From Maribacter sp. PR1 (GTDB taxonomy: Bacteria; Bacteroidota; Bacteroidia; Flavobacteriales; Flavobacteriaceae), in assembly GCF_028464145.1 (NCBI RefSeq), contig NZ_JAQPCG010000003.1, forward strand, positions 434,001 to 498,000: a stretch of 64,000 nucleotides of DNA, given 5' to 3'. The notes under the pieces are model-generated. The model did not search any database. It saw only the letters and a list, made by a program, of their open reading frames with translations, and was not told where the DNA came from. Positions 8,567 to 18,411 of the stretch are shown here, piece after piece. How positions within the stretch are numbered: the first letter of the stretch is position 1; every line of letters begins with the position of its first letter. The position numbers and the translations under genes were made by a program.

Positions 8567-11500
8567 TTGAAAATGAAAAATTTTATCCGACCGACCCGAT
8601 TTTCGATTGCTGCCATCTTGGCAACTTTTGTCCTGATATTGGCATGTAGCAAAGACTTTGAGGGTGTTATCAAGGATGATTTTGACTTTAGTTTTACGGA
8701 AGAACATCCCGATGAAAACTTTGTGTTCGAAAATGCCCGGACTACCTTTTCTTTGGTACCGGATAAAGAAATTACCACGGTCGATTACTTTATGAAGTTC
8801 TCCTCTGATAAAGGCAGGGGATATTTCTTAACAATGGAAGGCGATACTATAAGGGAGCGGGACACTTTGCAGATAACCGACCGAAATTGGGCCTACAATT
8901 ATGTGGCCATCGATACGGGTGCGCACAAAATCAGATTTTCGGCATGGGATACCAATACTAGAAAAAAGGAACTGGAACTTCTATATAATGCCAAGTACGC
9001 CAGCTTTAGCTTTCTGCTAAACAAGGGGGTCAACGCATTTATCATCAATTCTAAAAATCCGGTAAATGTCACATTACTCAGGGATAAGGAAACTGAAGAT
9101 CCTGACAAAAAAGGGGATTTCGAGGTCGTTTACCAAATAGAAAACGGAACCGGGAAGCTTTATCTTGGTAACGAAGTCTTTGATGCAGGTAAACCATTTA
9201 TCCTGCCCAAAGGCATTTCTGAATTGGAATATCTGCCCGAAAATTTGGGGGAACACAAACTTATCGTAACGGCCAAAGCTCCCGATGGCGCTACTTTGAC
9301 GGAAGAATTGTTATTGAACGTTCTGAATTTGGACTTTATCCTCAATGCCACGGCATCATCGACCCAAGTGGAATTGGATACCAATTTGGCCATTGCCATC
9401 GATTTAAAAACACAAGATGAAGATTCGGAAGTGGAATATGAAATATCCCATTCCTTTTCTTCGACTAGTGAAGGTAGCGGAACGGTCAGGGACCACAATG
9501 GCGGGGTCATGGAACCGGGCCAATTTAGAACCATAGTTCCAAACTCTTACAATTATACGTTTACTAGCAAAGAATTGGGTAAGCGTAAGATATACTTTGA
9601 TGTTAGGGATTCCAATGGACAGGTAAAACAGGATAGTGTTGAAATCGAGGTCGCAAATATTCCGTTTACGTTTTCGGGCAATTCGGAAAGTAATTCCGTC
9701 TTCGTGAATGAACGGACACAATTCAACTTCAATATCAAATCCAACGGGAATACCGAAAACATTGATTACAATATATCCTATGAGCTTTTGGAAGGCAATG
9801 GGAGAATTACAGGAATCAGCGGCAACACCTTACAAAATTCGACCGAGTATCCCGTGGAACTAGGGAATTTTTCCCTATTCTATTATCCCGAAAGTCTGGG
9901 TTCACATCAAGTTTCCTTTATCGTTACGGATAATTATGGTCAAGAAGTCGGCCCCGTATTGATTGATCTTGAAACCAAGCAAAATGATTTTACGGTCAAT
10001 ATCACGCCTTCAAAAACCTCTGAATTTGCGAATATTCCCGTGAACGTAATTATCGACATAGACGAAATACCCGAGGGAATCAATGATAGTTATGAGGCCT
10101 TTTATTCCTCGGGGAGAAACAGTTCGTTGCGCGTGAATGGAACTGAATATGGTCCAGGCGAGAAATTCCTTTTAGGCCCGAACAATAACAATGTCGTGTA
10201 TACCGGAACGGAAGCCGGCCAGCATGACATTGTTTTGAGCGTGGAATCTTCTGCCAACGTAACCCATACCGCAAATACCGCTATCAACTATAATCAGGTC
10301 GATTTTCTATTTACTGGAGGAAGCCAAAAATCCGATATTTCGGTCGGGGAAATCACTTCCTTGAACTTCAATATTTCAGAAAGTATTGGTTCTTCGGACT
10401 ATACCATGAGATATAGTATTAACGGGAATGCCATCATAACCAATGAAAATGGCACGCAGGTCAGTGCGGGTAATATTTATGATGTTCCTAAGGGAAATTT
10501 TAATTGGGAACTGTTGGGAACGGATGACGGAAATATCAACTTGACTTTCTACGTACAGAATGATACGGGTCTTGAAAAGACAGTTGACATTACTATTAAT
10601 GTCGAACCAAAAAATTTCAACTTTACAGCAAATGCTTCTCAATCGCAGGCCAATACCGGGGATACTGTAGACATCAATTTCAATATATCGGAATTGGGTA
10701 TTGGCGGCGATACGTATGTGATGTATTATTCTTCAGGAGGAAGCAACGGTACTTTTGAATATCAGGGAACCACCTATGCCGCCGGCGAGAGTTTCAGCGT
10801 TCCGATAGGTACATTCCAAGGAAAATATACTGGAATTTCCGAATCGAACCATAGTATAGAGTTTACCGTTCGGTCTTCGTCGGAAGTAGAAAAAAAGGCG
10901 GATGTCAACATACAGTTTGAAAAATACGAGGAATTCTTCGATTTCAATATCAGTCAATCCTCCGAGGATAAGTACGAAGGGCAGCCTTTTACTTTGACGG
11001 CAGTTACTAATGCCAGCACAGGTCATGATCCCAATATAACCTACGAAATGACTTTTACGTTTACGGGTGCCAGCGCGGGGTACATATACTATAAGAGCCG
11101 ACTATATCGAGAAGGGGATATTCTGCCGTTGGACTACAGTTCGACCCCAATGCAATTTTTTCCGGAAACCGATGAAAACTTTACCATCAATTTTAGGGTC
11201 GAGAATTCCACGGGCATTTCCCAAACGTTGAGCGAATCGATAATAATGTTTAAAAAACCACAGGTAGCGGCCAAAGGCGAGAAACGAAATATAAGTTGTG
11301 GCGGTCTGAACGGTTGTGATTATCAAGTAAGGATATTTACCTGTTTTGATACGAATTGTAGCGAGGCCTACAACGGCGCAACATTGCAGCAGGTGGAAAT
11401 AAGGATATATAACCGATTTGACCGAAGATGGGATACCAAACTTTTCAATTACAACGATGCACAAGGTACAGGTGTAGATCGCATATTTTTAATGGAAGAA

Positions 11501-11611
11501 GAACCTAGCGAAGGTAAACTTAGATATCTCGACCAAAGATATGAAGTGAGGGTTCAGGACAGCAATGGGGAATGGAGCGATGTTGAAATGGGCACCGTTC
11601 AAAGAGTTTAG
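8567..11611 (+). CDS. traQ: Giant TraQ-like (DUF3872-like) multidomain surface lipoprotein
   Basis: This 1014-residue protein occupies the traQ slot, but TraQ of CTnDOT-type elements is only about 150 residues with one DUF3872 domain. It has a lipoprotein signal (L-I-L-A-C-S, lipidated Cys near residue 27). About eight tandem repeats of roughly 100-105 residues follow, opening with F-x-F-x and containing a Y-x-x-x-Y/F-x-x-x-G-x-G block, a hydroxylated strand after P-x-G, and a closing strand before a D/N-x-x-G turn. A Cys-containing C-terminal domain of about 115 residues (CGGLNGC, CFDTNC) completes it. Each repeat resembles one DUF3872 unit, so the gene looks like a domain-amplified TraQ. 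An extended surface stalk that helps mating contact is an inference. It lies 5 bp after traO and ends the + strand operon. Confidence 0.75.
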   Translation: MKMKNFIRPTRFSIAAILATFVLILACSKDFEGVIKDDFDFSFTEEHPDENFVFENARTTFSLVPDKEITTVDYFMKFSSDKGRGYFLTMEGDTIRERDTLQITDRNWAYNYVAIDTGAHKIRFSAWDTNTRKKELELLYNAKYASFSFLLNKGVNAFIINSKNPVNVTLLRDKETEDPDKKGDFEVVYQIENGTGKLYLGNEVFDAGKPFILPKGISELEYLPENLGEHKLIVTAKAPDGATLTEELLLNVLNLDFILNATASSTQVELDTNLAIAIDLKTQDEDSEVEYEISHSFSSTSEGSGTVRDHNGGVMEPGQFRTIVPNSYNYTFTSKELGKRKIYFDVRDSNGQVKQDSVEIEVANIPFTFSGNSESNSVFVNERTQFNFNIKSNGNTENIDYNISYELLEGNGRITGISGNTLQNSTEYPVELGNFSLFYYPESLGSHQVSFIVTDNYGQEVGPVLIDLETKQNDFTVNITPSKTSEFANIPVNVIIDIDEIPEGINDSYEAFYSSGRNSSLRVNGTEYGPGEKFLLGPNNNNVVYTGTEAGQHDIVLSVESSANVTHTANTAINYNQVDFLFTGGSQKSDISVGEITSLNFNISESIGSSDYTMRYSINGNAIITNENGTQVSAGNIYDVPKGNFNWELLGTDDGNINLTFYVQNDTGLEKTVDITINVEPKNFNFTANASQSQANTGDTVDINFNISELGIGGDTYVMYYSSGGSNGTFEYQGTTYAAGESFSVPIGTFQGKYTGISESNHSIEFTVRSSSEVEKKADVNIQFEKYEEFFDFNISQSSEDKYEGQPFTLTAVTNASTGHDPNITYEMTFTFTGASAGYIYYKSRLYREGDILPLDYSSTPMQFFPETDENFTINFRVENSTGISQTLSESIIMFKKPQVAAKGEKRNISCGGLNGCDYQVRIFTCFDTNCSEAYNGATLQQVEIRIYNRFDRRWDTKLFNYNDAQGTGVDRIFLMEEEPSEGKLRYLDQRYEVRVQDSNGEWSDVEMGTVQRV

Positions 11612-11632
11612 AAACATTTTATAAATGATTTT

Positions 11633-12118
11633 CTATTTCTTTCGATAAGTAATGGTCATAATATAATCTTGACCATCGAAAGTGTCGTCCGATTTCACCT
11701 TTAACCTATTTTTTGTCAACTCGATTATTCTGAAAGGCTCCCTGCCTTCAAAACTGATAGTAGCATTATTGTTTGTGAGTGTCCAAAAATCCTCTTCAAC
11801 AAAAGAAAATGGATTATTGTCATCACAGGCCAGATTATTTTCGGTAACGTTATATTCCGGTTTGCCGGAAGGGCCATCTTCAGTATAGGTGGTAATATTG
11901 TCCTTAACACATTGGGGCAGTTCTTGGGTATTGAACAAATCGATATTGGAGGTATTGTCCCCGTTCAAATCTACCGCTCTGTCTGTCATGATCGCTTCAT
12001 ATTCCCATTGCCCTAATAATGCCCGATTTCGGTTTGCTATAGAAACTTCGTCATCATCTTTGTTGCAGGATATTAATAACAGCGTAATTGCCAACGGTAG
12101 AAATAGTAATCGTTTCAT
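11633..12118 (-). CDS. Lipocalin-like lipoprotein
   Basis: This is a 161-residue lipoprotein with signal ALTLLLISC (lipid Cys at about residue 18) followed by an acidic linker. The mature region begins with L-x-G-x-W-E-Y, ends in antiparallel strands and resembles the lipocalin-like domains common in Bacteroidota lipoproteins. The function is unknown. It is convergent with the tra operon (21 bp apart), so it belongs to the first minus-strand unit of the cargo region or to the element backbone. No terminator hairpin was obvious between the two. Confidence 0.65.
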   Translation of the reverse strand: MKRLLFLPLAITLLLISCNKDDDEVSIANRNRALLGQWEYEAIMTDRAVDLNGDNTSNIDLFNTQELPQCVKDNITTYTEDGPSGKPEYNVTENNLACDDNNPFSFVEEDFWTLTNNNATISFEGREPFRIIELTKNRLKVKSDDTFDGQDYIMTITYRKK

Positions 12119-12415
12119 TGATGTTTGATTAGCTTTTATAGATTATAAAGATAAAGAAATCAAAAAAAGCGGTTGGAAAGATAAATCCAAACTGACGATT
12201 TTTTTCCGTCCGTTTGGGTTTATGCGCGGTGCTGAGGATGTTTAAAAGCCGAAACCGGAAAGACGACCGAATGCGGGCCAGCACAGCGTGCCCGCTCGGG
12301 AGGATTGAAGGCTTAGGATTTTCAACTTCCGCAGGCACAGGGGCAGGCATTCTGAAAATGGCCTGTCGCATTAAAAAAAATAATTTTATAGTTATTTAGA
12401 TGCTTTTTGAGGGAT
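12119..12415. other. GC-rich structured intergenic region
   Basis: This 297-bp stretch shows no convincing gene; frames of 60-80 codons exist on both strands but lack family resemblance. Bases 12220-12365 are clearly richer in G and C than the flanks. They contain short inverted segments such as GCGGGC...GCCCGC around 12270-12292. The stretch separates the conjugation module from the copper operon. It also contains one copy of a 14-bp direct repeat (12346-12359). It may be a junction scar, a regulatory RNA or part of the element backbone. Confidence 0.4.
12346..12359. repeat. 14-bp direct repeat flanking copper operon (left copy)
   Basis: GGCATTCTGAAAAT occurs here, just past the 3' end of the copper operon (cusB stop at 12416), and again at 45545-45558, just upstream of cusA, in the same orientation. 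The two copies bracket the copper block. This is either chance or a boundary repeat. Confidence 0.35.
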
Positions 12416-14152
12416 TTACTGTACCGTATCAATCACACTTCCGCAAGTAAGCATAGCATCCCCGTAATAAGGATTTCGTATTTCGGTATCTGCACTTATC
12501 CAAAATGCACCCTTGTTATTATTTGCCATTGGGCATTTTTGGATGAAGACTTTTGAGTCTATATTATCAATATTCATTACAATGGGAACCATATTCTGAT
12601 TTAATATCACAAAGTGGCTACGTTGGTTCTCAATATCATCGTTCTCGGAAATGGCCCCCAACATCTTTTTGATTTTAGCAACGTGGGATTTTTCCATAGT
12701 CCCCAATTCCGATTCCCGAATAAGCTGGATTTCTTCCAGTGTTTCTCTTGCGAAAGCAGAAGTGTTTTTTGCGTCACTGTCAACAAAAGCGTCCTTCATT
12801 TTCAAATACGGTTTTAAGCTTTTTTGAAAAATATTTTGAGTGTTTTTGGAAAGTTCCATTTTCATATCTGACATAGGTTTCTCGTCATCGGCTGTATCTT
12901 GGCTCATCATCGATTTCTTGCCCTGTAGCTGTGCGGCCGCATCTACCGTGAACGTTCCATTGGTTACTATTTCGTCGCCATCCTGCAATCCGGAAACGAC
13001 CGTAAACGTCTCGCCGATTCGATTGCCGAGCGTAACTTCCCGCATTTCAAAAACGGGTTCGTTGGGATTCGTCTTTACATAGACCAAAGACCTTTCGCCC
13101 GTCCACATTACGGCGCTTGCCGGAATGCTGAATTGTGATGTTGTTCCATTAGCTTTAGCTTCAATTTTTCCTGTAACAAACATTCCAGGCTTTAGCAACC
13201 CTTCACTGTTTTTTAGGTTTGCACGAACGATAACAGTACGGGTCTGGGTATTTAGAACGGGGTCAATAAACGAAATTGTCGCATCAAATTCCTTATTGGT
13301 ATAAGCATTGGTAACGACCTTAATTTTTTGTCCTTTCTTGAATTCGGATATCTGATTTTCATAGGCATCGAATTCGGCCCATACCGAATTTAGATTACTA
13401 ACTTTTACAATAGGCTGCCCCTGTTTTACGTAGTCGCCTTCGGCAGCCATCTTTTCGGAGACCGTACCTGATACCGTCGCATAAATCGGAAAGTTCTCTT
13501 TGACCTTTCCGGATTCCTCTATACTGTTGATTTGGGCTTCCGAGAGTTTCCAAAGTTTCAATTTGTTACGAACCGCCTTGTATAACGCCGGTTGTGATTC
13601 TTTAAGTGAAGCTGCGGTAATCAATTCCTGCTGTGCGGCAATTAGATTAGGTGCGTAGATGGTGGCAAGCAATTGTCCTCTTCTGACTTCCTGACCCTCA
13701 TAATTTACGTTTAACCGTTCGATTCTGCCATCAAAATAACTGGCCTGGACCGCATTTTCTTCCTCGTTCATCTTGACTTTTCCCGAAAGGGAAATCATAT
13801 TTTCGTCATCTGTCGTCTGATTGCCCACGATGGATGTCTGGATGCCCGCCAATGCCATCGCATTTTTGGTCATTTTGATCTCGTTCATTGCCAGGCCATC
13901 GGCACTTGATTCCGCTGGAATCAAATCCATCCCGCAAATTGGGCAATCGCCCGGTTCGGGCTGCATAATCTGTGGGTGCATCGAGCATGTCCACATCTGG
14001 ACTTCCCCATCTGCTGAATGGTCTTGACTGTCGGACATATTTGAAGCATCCTTATTGGATTTTGAATCTTCCGACGACCCGCCAAAAATGAGCCATCCAC
14101 CGAGCAGTCCGACCAGGATTGCAATAGCGATGTAAATGATATTCTTATTCAT
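12416..14152 (-). CDS. cusB: CusB-type RND periplasmic adaptor with HMBD and DUF3347 domains
   Basis: This is a 578-residue membrane-fusion protein of a Cu/Ag CusCBA-type pump. It has an N-terminal membrane anchor (residues 5-24). A heavy-metal-binding domain with W-T-C-S-M-H-P and C-P-I-C-G-M-D-L motifs (about 53-83) follows, then HlyD-type barrel-sandwich and beta-barrel domains (about 120-400). A C-terminal DUF3347 domain includes K-C-P-M-A-N-N-N-K-G and E-I-R-N-P-Y-Y-G-D-A-M. The last domain also exists as a separate gene in this operon (18412-19008). It is the last gene of the minus-strand copper operon. Its partner inner-membrane pump CusA is disrupted, so the assembled pump is probably non-functional here. 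Confidence 0.9.
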   Translation of the reverse strand: MNKNIIYIAIAILVGLLGGWLIFGGSSEDSKSNKDASNMSDSQDHSADGEVQMWTCSMHPQIMQPEPGDCPICGMDLIPAESSADGLAMNEIKMTKNAMALAGIQTSIVGNQTTDDENMISLSGKVKMNEEENAVQASYFDGRIERLNVNYEGQEVRRGQLLATIYAPNLIAAQQELITAASLKESQPALYKAVRNKLKLWKLSEAQINSIEESGKVKENFPIYATVSGTVSEKMAAEGDYVKQGQPIVKVSNLNSVWAEFDAYENQISEFKKGQKIKVVTNAYTNKEFDATISFIDPVLNTQTRTVIVRANLKNSEGLLKPGMFVTGKIEAKANGTTSQFSIPASAVMWTGERSLVYVKTNPNEPVFEMREVTLGNRIGETFTVVSGLQDGDEIVTNGTFTVDAAAQLQGKKSMMSQDTADDEKPMSDMKMELSKNTQNIFQKSLKPYLKMKDAFVDSDAKNTSAFARETLEEIQLIRESELGTMEKSHVAKIKKMLGAISENDDIENQRSHFVILNQNMVPIVMNIDNIDSKVFIQKCPMANNNKGAFWISADTEIRNPYYGDAMLTCGSVIDTVQ

Positions 14153-14158
14153 AACTAA

Positions 14159-14638
14159 TTATTTTTCGTTCTGTAATCGCTCAATCATTTTTTTCATTTC
14201 GGTAATTTCCTTACGCTGTGCCTTAATAATTTCTTCTGCCAGTTTTTTAACCTCTGGGTCTTGAATATCGGCGCGTTCACTGGTCAATATAGCGATGGAA
14301 TGGTGTGGTATCATCGCTTTCATCCATAACACATCACCTACTGTTGATTTTTGGTCGCGTACAAGAAATAATGCCCCCAGAAACAAGACCAAACTACCTA
14401 AAAGTATGGCAATATTCTTTTTCCTATCGGTGTACATCTTACGCATAAAGAACCACATTATCACTGCCATTGCAGCAATACCCAGACAGACCATATAGAA
14501 GCGTGTTAAGCTGAACCATACGTGGTCCCATTCATAGGTGTTGAGATACATCGTGATATACATAGCCACGAATGAGCAAGCCAGCATAATAAAAAAGGTT
14601 CTGTATTTTCCTTTGTTTGAGTGATTTGAATGTTCCAT
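14159..14638 (-). CDS. DUF305 family membrane-anchored protein
   Basis: This is a 159-residue protein with three hydrophobic helices in its first 95 residues, followed by a short DUF305-type segment. That segment has M-I-P-H-H-S-I-A and a helix ending in K-K-M-I-E-R-L. The H-H motif and the Met residues are typical of DUF305 proteins, which occur with copper-resistance genes and are suspected metal binders. It lies 6 bp upstream of cusB and 19 bp downstream of the PepSY gene, so it is in the same operon. Confidence 0.85.
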   Translation of the reverse strand: MEHSNHSNKGKYRTFFIMLACSFVAMYITMYLNTYEWDHVWFSLTRFYMVCLGIAAMAVIMWFFMRKMYTDRKKNIAILLGSLVLFLGALFLVRDQKSTVGDVLWMKAMIPHHSIAILTSERADIQDPEVKKLAEEIIKAQRKEITEMKKMIERLQNEK

Positions 14639-14657
14639 TGTTTTTGAATTTTTGGTG

Positions 14658-15365
14658 TTATTTGTTTCTCTTTTTTATTTTTCTGATTGTGGGTGAACTG
14701 ATGTACCATAACAATAATCCGCTCAATACGGTTATCAATCCCAGTAGGGAAAAGGCACGTAGTACGATTGTGTTAAAATCATCTCGACCTTCATAATCCA
14801 TCGTATGGGTCATCCATAGAAAGTCGAACCAACGCCAATCCCGATGACGTAGCGTTTGGAACGCACCATCTTTTTCTGAAACATAGGCCTTTATATTTTC
14901 GGGTGTTTCATAACTTATAACATACGCTGGAAGCGGTCTACCGCGATATTCGCTATGGTTATCCACTTGTTCGATGAGCTCGATTCCTTTCACTTCAAGT
15001 TCAGGCAACATATTCCGTTCAGCGATTTTAAGCGCTTCGGTTTCTGAAATTGCTTTTTTTTCGGCACCTGTTCGGGCATCAAAAAGTTGTTTACCATTTA
15101 TCCAGTAGAAAGGTTCACCATCGATTTCCCGAAGTTCTACGGATACAATGGCTTCTTCAAGATTCACCTCGGAAGGACTTATCAAATACTTAAAGGCGGA
15201 TGCCACAATCGGGTCCTGTCGAAACTGGTCGCCGTGTATTTCGTCAATATCGGTCCAACTGAAATACATACCGCTTATCGTCCACATCAAAAACTGGATG
15301 CCCAAGAAGATGCCCAGATAGCGGTGTGCCTTTCTAATTTTTATCGCTGTTTTTCTTTTTACCAT
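14658..15365 (-). CDS. PepSY domain-containing membrane protein
   Basis: This is a 235-residue protein with an N-terminal membrane helix starting H-R-Y-L-G (about residues 15-33), a periplasmic PepSY-like region (about 60-180) and a C-terminal membrane helix (about 200-225). The H-R-x-x-G start and W-T-H-T-M-D-Y before the last helix resemble PepSY-associated transmembrane proteins, which occur beside copper and iron genes in Bacteroidota. The substrate is unknown; a role in periplasmic copper or electron handling is inferred from its neighbours CopA and DUF305. It starts 5 bp after the copA stop. Confidence 0.8.
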   Translation of the reverse strand: MVKRKTAIKIRKAHRYLGIFLGIQFLMWTISGMYFSWTDIDEIHGDQFRQDPIVASAFKYLISPSEVNLEEAIVSVELREIDGEPFYWINGKQLFDARTGAEKKAISETEALKIAERNMLPELEVKGIELIEQVDNHSEYRGRPLPAYVISYETPENIKAYVSEKDGAFQTLRHRDWRWFDFLWMTHTMDYEGRDDFNTIVLRAFSLLGLITVLSGLLLWYISSPTIRKIKKRNK

Positions 15366-15370
15366 ATAAT

Positions 15371-17881
15371 TTAGTCGATGTTTGAACCTTTGAGCCTTAG
15401 CGAATTGGCAATGACCGAAACCGAACTGAAACTCATCGCCAAGGCCGCTATCATCGGGGATAGCAGAATCCCAAAAAATGGATATAGAAATCCCGCAGCA
15501 ATGGGTATTCCCAAGGTGTTGTAAATCATTGCAAAGAATAGGTTTTGCTTAATGTTCCGCATTACCACATCACTAAGATTCCGTGCCTTTACAATACCGT
15601 GCAGGTCGCCCTTGACCAAGGTTATCGCCGCACTTTCTATAGCCACATCGGTGCCAGTTCCCATAGCGATACCCACATCGCTTTTGGCCAAGGCAGGGGC
15701 ATCGTTAATTCCATCACCAGCCATTGCGACCACTTTTCCGTTTTTCTGAAGTTTTTCCACTTCTTGCAGTTTGTTTTCAGGTAGCATTCCTGCCTGAAAG
15801 TCGGCAAGATTGAGTTCGCTCGCCACAGCCTGTGCCGTATCGTGGTTGTCGCCCGTAAGCATTATCACGTTAATTCCCTTTTCCTGTAATTCCTTGATGG
15901 CCTTGGCACTGGTTTCCTTGATTTTATCACCGATTACAACATAGCCCACGGTTTTACCGTCTATAGCGAGATAGGAAACCGTTTTACCCTGTTTTTGATA
16001 GGTTTGTGCTTCATTCTCCATCGCATCGGAAAGGTTTGCATTCGCTTGTTCCATCATTTTGGCATTGCCAAGAGCAACATCTTTACCGTTGACCTTGCCA
16101 TCAACACCTTTTCCGGTAACGGCATTGAACCCTTCAGCTTTTAGGAATTCCGCGTTTTGTTCTTTTCCATATTTTACGGTGGCTTCCGCCAAAGGATGTT
16201 CACTTTGACTGTTGAGCGAAACGATATATTGAAGTACTTCGCTTTCGCTAAAACCCTTATCAAATGAACCCACTTTTTCTACCGTAGGTTTTCCCTCGGT
16301 AATCGTTCCCGTTTTGTCCACAATGAGGGTATCTACCTTATCCATCTTTTCCAAGGCTTCAGCATTTTTAATGAGTACCCCATTTTGAGCACCCTTACCG
16401 ACACCGACCATCACGGACATTGGCGTTGCCAAGCCCAAAGCGCAGGGACAGGCAATAATCAATACGGCAATGGCATTGACCAGTGCATAGACATAGGAGG
16501 GTTGAGGGCCCCATATCGCCCATATCCCAAAAGTTATGACTGCAATGATGACAACTATCGGCACAAAGTAGCCAGAAACCGTATCTGCCAATTTCTGGAT
16601 AGGGGCGCGACTGCGACTTGCATCGTTGACCATCTGGATAATCTGGGACAGCAAGGTGTCAGAACCCACCTTTTCCGCTTTCATCAGAAAAGACTGATTG
16701 CCGTTTATCGTTCCACTGCTTACTTTGTCATCGACGGATTTGTTCACAGGAATAGGCTCGCCCGTTATCATCGATTCATCTATGGATGTTTCGCCCTCGG
16801 TGATAGCACCGTCAACGGGAATCTTATCGCCCGGTTTGACACGAAGTATATCACCTAATTCAATGTCATCGATAGCAACTTCCTGTTCCTCACCATCAAC
16901 AACCTTGACCGCTTTGTTGGGTGCCAGTTTCAAAAGTTCCTTGACTGCGGAATTGGTCTTGCTGTGCGCTCGGGCTTCCAAGAGTTGACCCAGCAACACT
17001 AAGGTCAAAATGACCGTGGCCGCCTCAAAATAAACATGTACCGTGCCCGCTTCGGTCTTGAACTGGTCCGGAAAAAAGTCTGGTACGAGCATCCCAAATA
17101 CGCTGAACAACCAAGCCACGCCCGCACCTATACCGATTAGTGTGAACATATTGAGGTTCCACGTTTTAATACTTCGGTAGGCACGTTCAAAGAACATCCA
17201 CGTCGCATAAAATACTACCGGGATTGAAAGTCCGAATTGAATCCAGTTCCAATATTTCAATTCCAAAAAGTCGTACAATGGATTGTTGCTCAGCATTTCC
17301 GACATTGCTATCAGGAAGATTGGCAGTGTAAAGACGACAGCTATCCAAAACTTTTTGAGCAGTTTTCGATACGTTTTTTCTTCTGCGGAAAGGTTGGGTC
17401 TCATAGGAACCAGATCCATACCACAGATAGGACAGCTTCCCGGTTCGTCCTTTACGATTTCGGGATGCATTGGGCAGGTCCATTGTTCGGAACTGGTAGT
17501 GTTCAAGTTTTTCTCTTCCACCAAATCCATTCCGCAGACAAGGCAGTCGCCCGGTTTGTCATAGGTTTTATCGCCCTCACAATGCATTGGGCAATAGAAG
17601 GTTCCTGTTCCTTGGCCTTTTGATTTTTCTTTTTTCGCAGAAACAGAATCATTCTCGTGATGATGCTCGCCCGGTTTGTGGATGCTGTACGAACCGCCTT
17701 CTTGCTTTAGTGCTTCCTGGAATGTTTCGATAGGAATATGCGATTCCATTTCAATGACCGCTTCGGCTTTTTCCAAATCGACAGATACATTCGTTACCCC
17801 TTCCACATTGGAAAGTGCTTTCTCGACGTGGTTTCTGCAGCTGTTGCAGGTCATTCCGTGTATGTGATAGGTATGTTTCAT
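15371..17881 (-). CDS. copA: Cu(I)/Ag(I)-translocating P1B-type ATPase CopA
   Basis: This is an 836-residue heavy-metal P-type ATPase. An N-terminal HMA domain carries C12-N-S-C15. Two successive heavy-metal-binding domains follow at about residues 95-121 and 133-160 (CPMH/CLVCGM and CPMHP/CPICGM). Transmembrane helices, the CPCALG metal-site motif (about 479), the phosphorylation motif DKTGT (about 521), the HPLAEA nucleotide-site motif and GDGINDAPAL come next. CPCALG places it in the Cu(I)/Ag(I) class (P1B-1). It would move copper from the cytosol to the periplasm, where the multicopper oxidase of the same operon acts. It lies 74 bp after the haem-binding gene, a gap with no clear hairpin. 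Confidence 0.95.
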   Translation of the reverse strand: MKHTYHIHGMTCNSCRNHVEKALSNVEGVTNVSVDLEKAEAVIEMESHIPIETFQEALKQEGGSYSIHKPGEHHHENDSVSAKKEKSKGQGTGTFYCPMHCEGDKTYDKPGDCLVCGMDLVEEKNLNTTSSEQWTCPMHPEIVKDEPGSCPICGMDLVPMRPNLSAEEKTYRKLLKKFWIAVVFTLPIFLIAMSEMLSNNPLYDFLELKYWNWIQFGLSIPVVFYATWMFFERAYRSIKTWNLNMFTLIGIGAGVAWLFSVFGMLVPDFFPDQFKTEAGTVHVYFEAATVILTLVLLGQLLEARAHSKTNSAVKELLKLAPNKAVKVVDGEEQEVAIDDIELGDILRVKPGDKIPVDGAITEGETSIDESMITGEPIPVNKSVDDKVSSGTINGNQSFLMKAEKVGSDTLLSQIIQMVNDASRSRAPIQKLADTVSGYFVPIVVIIAVITFGIWAIWGPQPSYVYALVNAIAVLIIACPCALGLATPMSVMVGVGKGAQNGVLIKNAEALEKMDKVDTLIVDKTGTITEGKPTVEKVGSFDKGFSESEVLQYIVSLNSQSEHPLAEATVKYGKEQNAEFLKAEGFNAVTGKGVDGKVNGKDVALGNAKMMEQANANLSDAMENEAQTYQKQGKTVSYLAIDGKTVGYVVIGDKIKETSAKAIKELQEKGINVIMLTGDNHDTAQAVASELNLADFQAGMLPENKLQEVEKLQKNGKVVAMAGDGINDAPALAKSDVGIAMGTGTDVAIESAAITLVKGDLHGIVKARNLSDVVMRNIKQNLFFAMIYNTLGIPIAAGFLYPFFGILLSPMIAALAMSFSSVSVIANSLRLKGSNID

Positions 17882-17955
17882 TGCATTTAATATTTGTGCC
17901 TGACACGAGAAGAGTTACTAACCAAACTTCATGTTGCCCTTCCCCCACCAGGACT

Positions 17956-18411
17956 TTATTCCAAGCTATCTTTAAGTGTATTTACATAGTCAATGATTGC
18001 TTCCTTATTTACTTCCGAAAGAAGGGCATCCCTATGAACTAGCGTATAACTATCCAAAGGCATTTCCCCATCCTCAAGCTGGCTTATGATCGACCGCAAC
18101 TTGCTGGTTTTTCTTCTTTCTGAAAGGTTATCCCATTCGTTAAAATTCAATTCTGCTTTACCTTCTTTAATATGGTCCTCTAAATACCAAGCTGCTGGTT
18201 GTACCTTACTGTACCAAGGATAATCGGTATTATTGCTATGGCAATCATAGCAGGAAACCCGTAACGATTTTTCGATCGTTGCGGGTACATTGTTCACGAG
18301 CATAAAATCGGTTTGCGGCACCATTTCATTCTGGTTATAGTCCACAGGAAAAAATTGGATGACCACAAAGACAATCAAAGCTACCCACGCTATGATTTTT
18401 ACTATTTTCAC
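17956..18411 (-). CDS. Haem-binding domain protein (Haem_bd, single CXXCH)
   Basis: This is a 151-residue protein with an N-terminal membrane anchor (about residues 5-22) and one c-type haem motif C-Y-D-C-H. An aromatic stretch (Y-P-W-Y-S-K-V-Q-P) and a helical tail follow; this is the Haem_bd family frequent beside copper genes in Bacteroidota. The start codon is GTG at 18411, directly abutting the TAA of the upstream DUF3347 gene, which implies translational coupling. It is probably a periplasmic electron-transfer or redox-sensing protein, with the partner unknown. Confidence 0.85.
   Translation of the reverse strand: MKIVKIIAWVALIVFVVIQFFPVDYNQNEMVPQTDFMLVNNVPATIEKSLRVSCYDCHSNNTDYPWYSKVQPAAWYLEDHIKEGKAELNFNEWDNLSERRKTSKLRSIISQLEDGEMPLDSYTLVHRDALLSEVNKEAIIDYVNTLKDSLE

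Noticed and set aside
12129-12371. 80-codon minus-strand frame in the tra-copper gap
   Set aside because: No start context or domain, Pro/Ser/Arg-rich because of the local GC-rich DNA; not supported as a gene.
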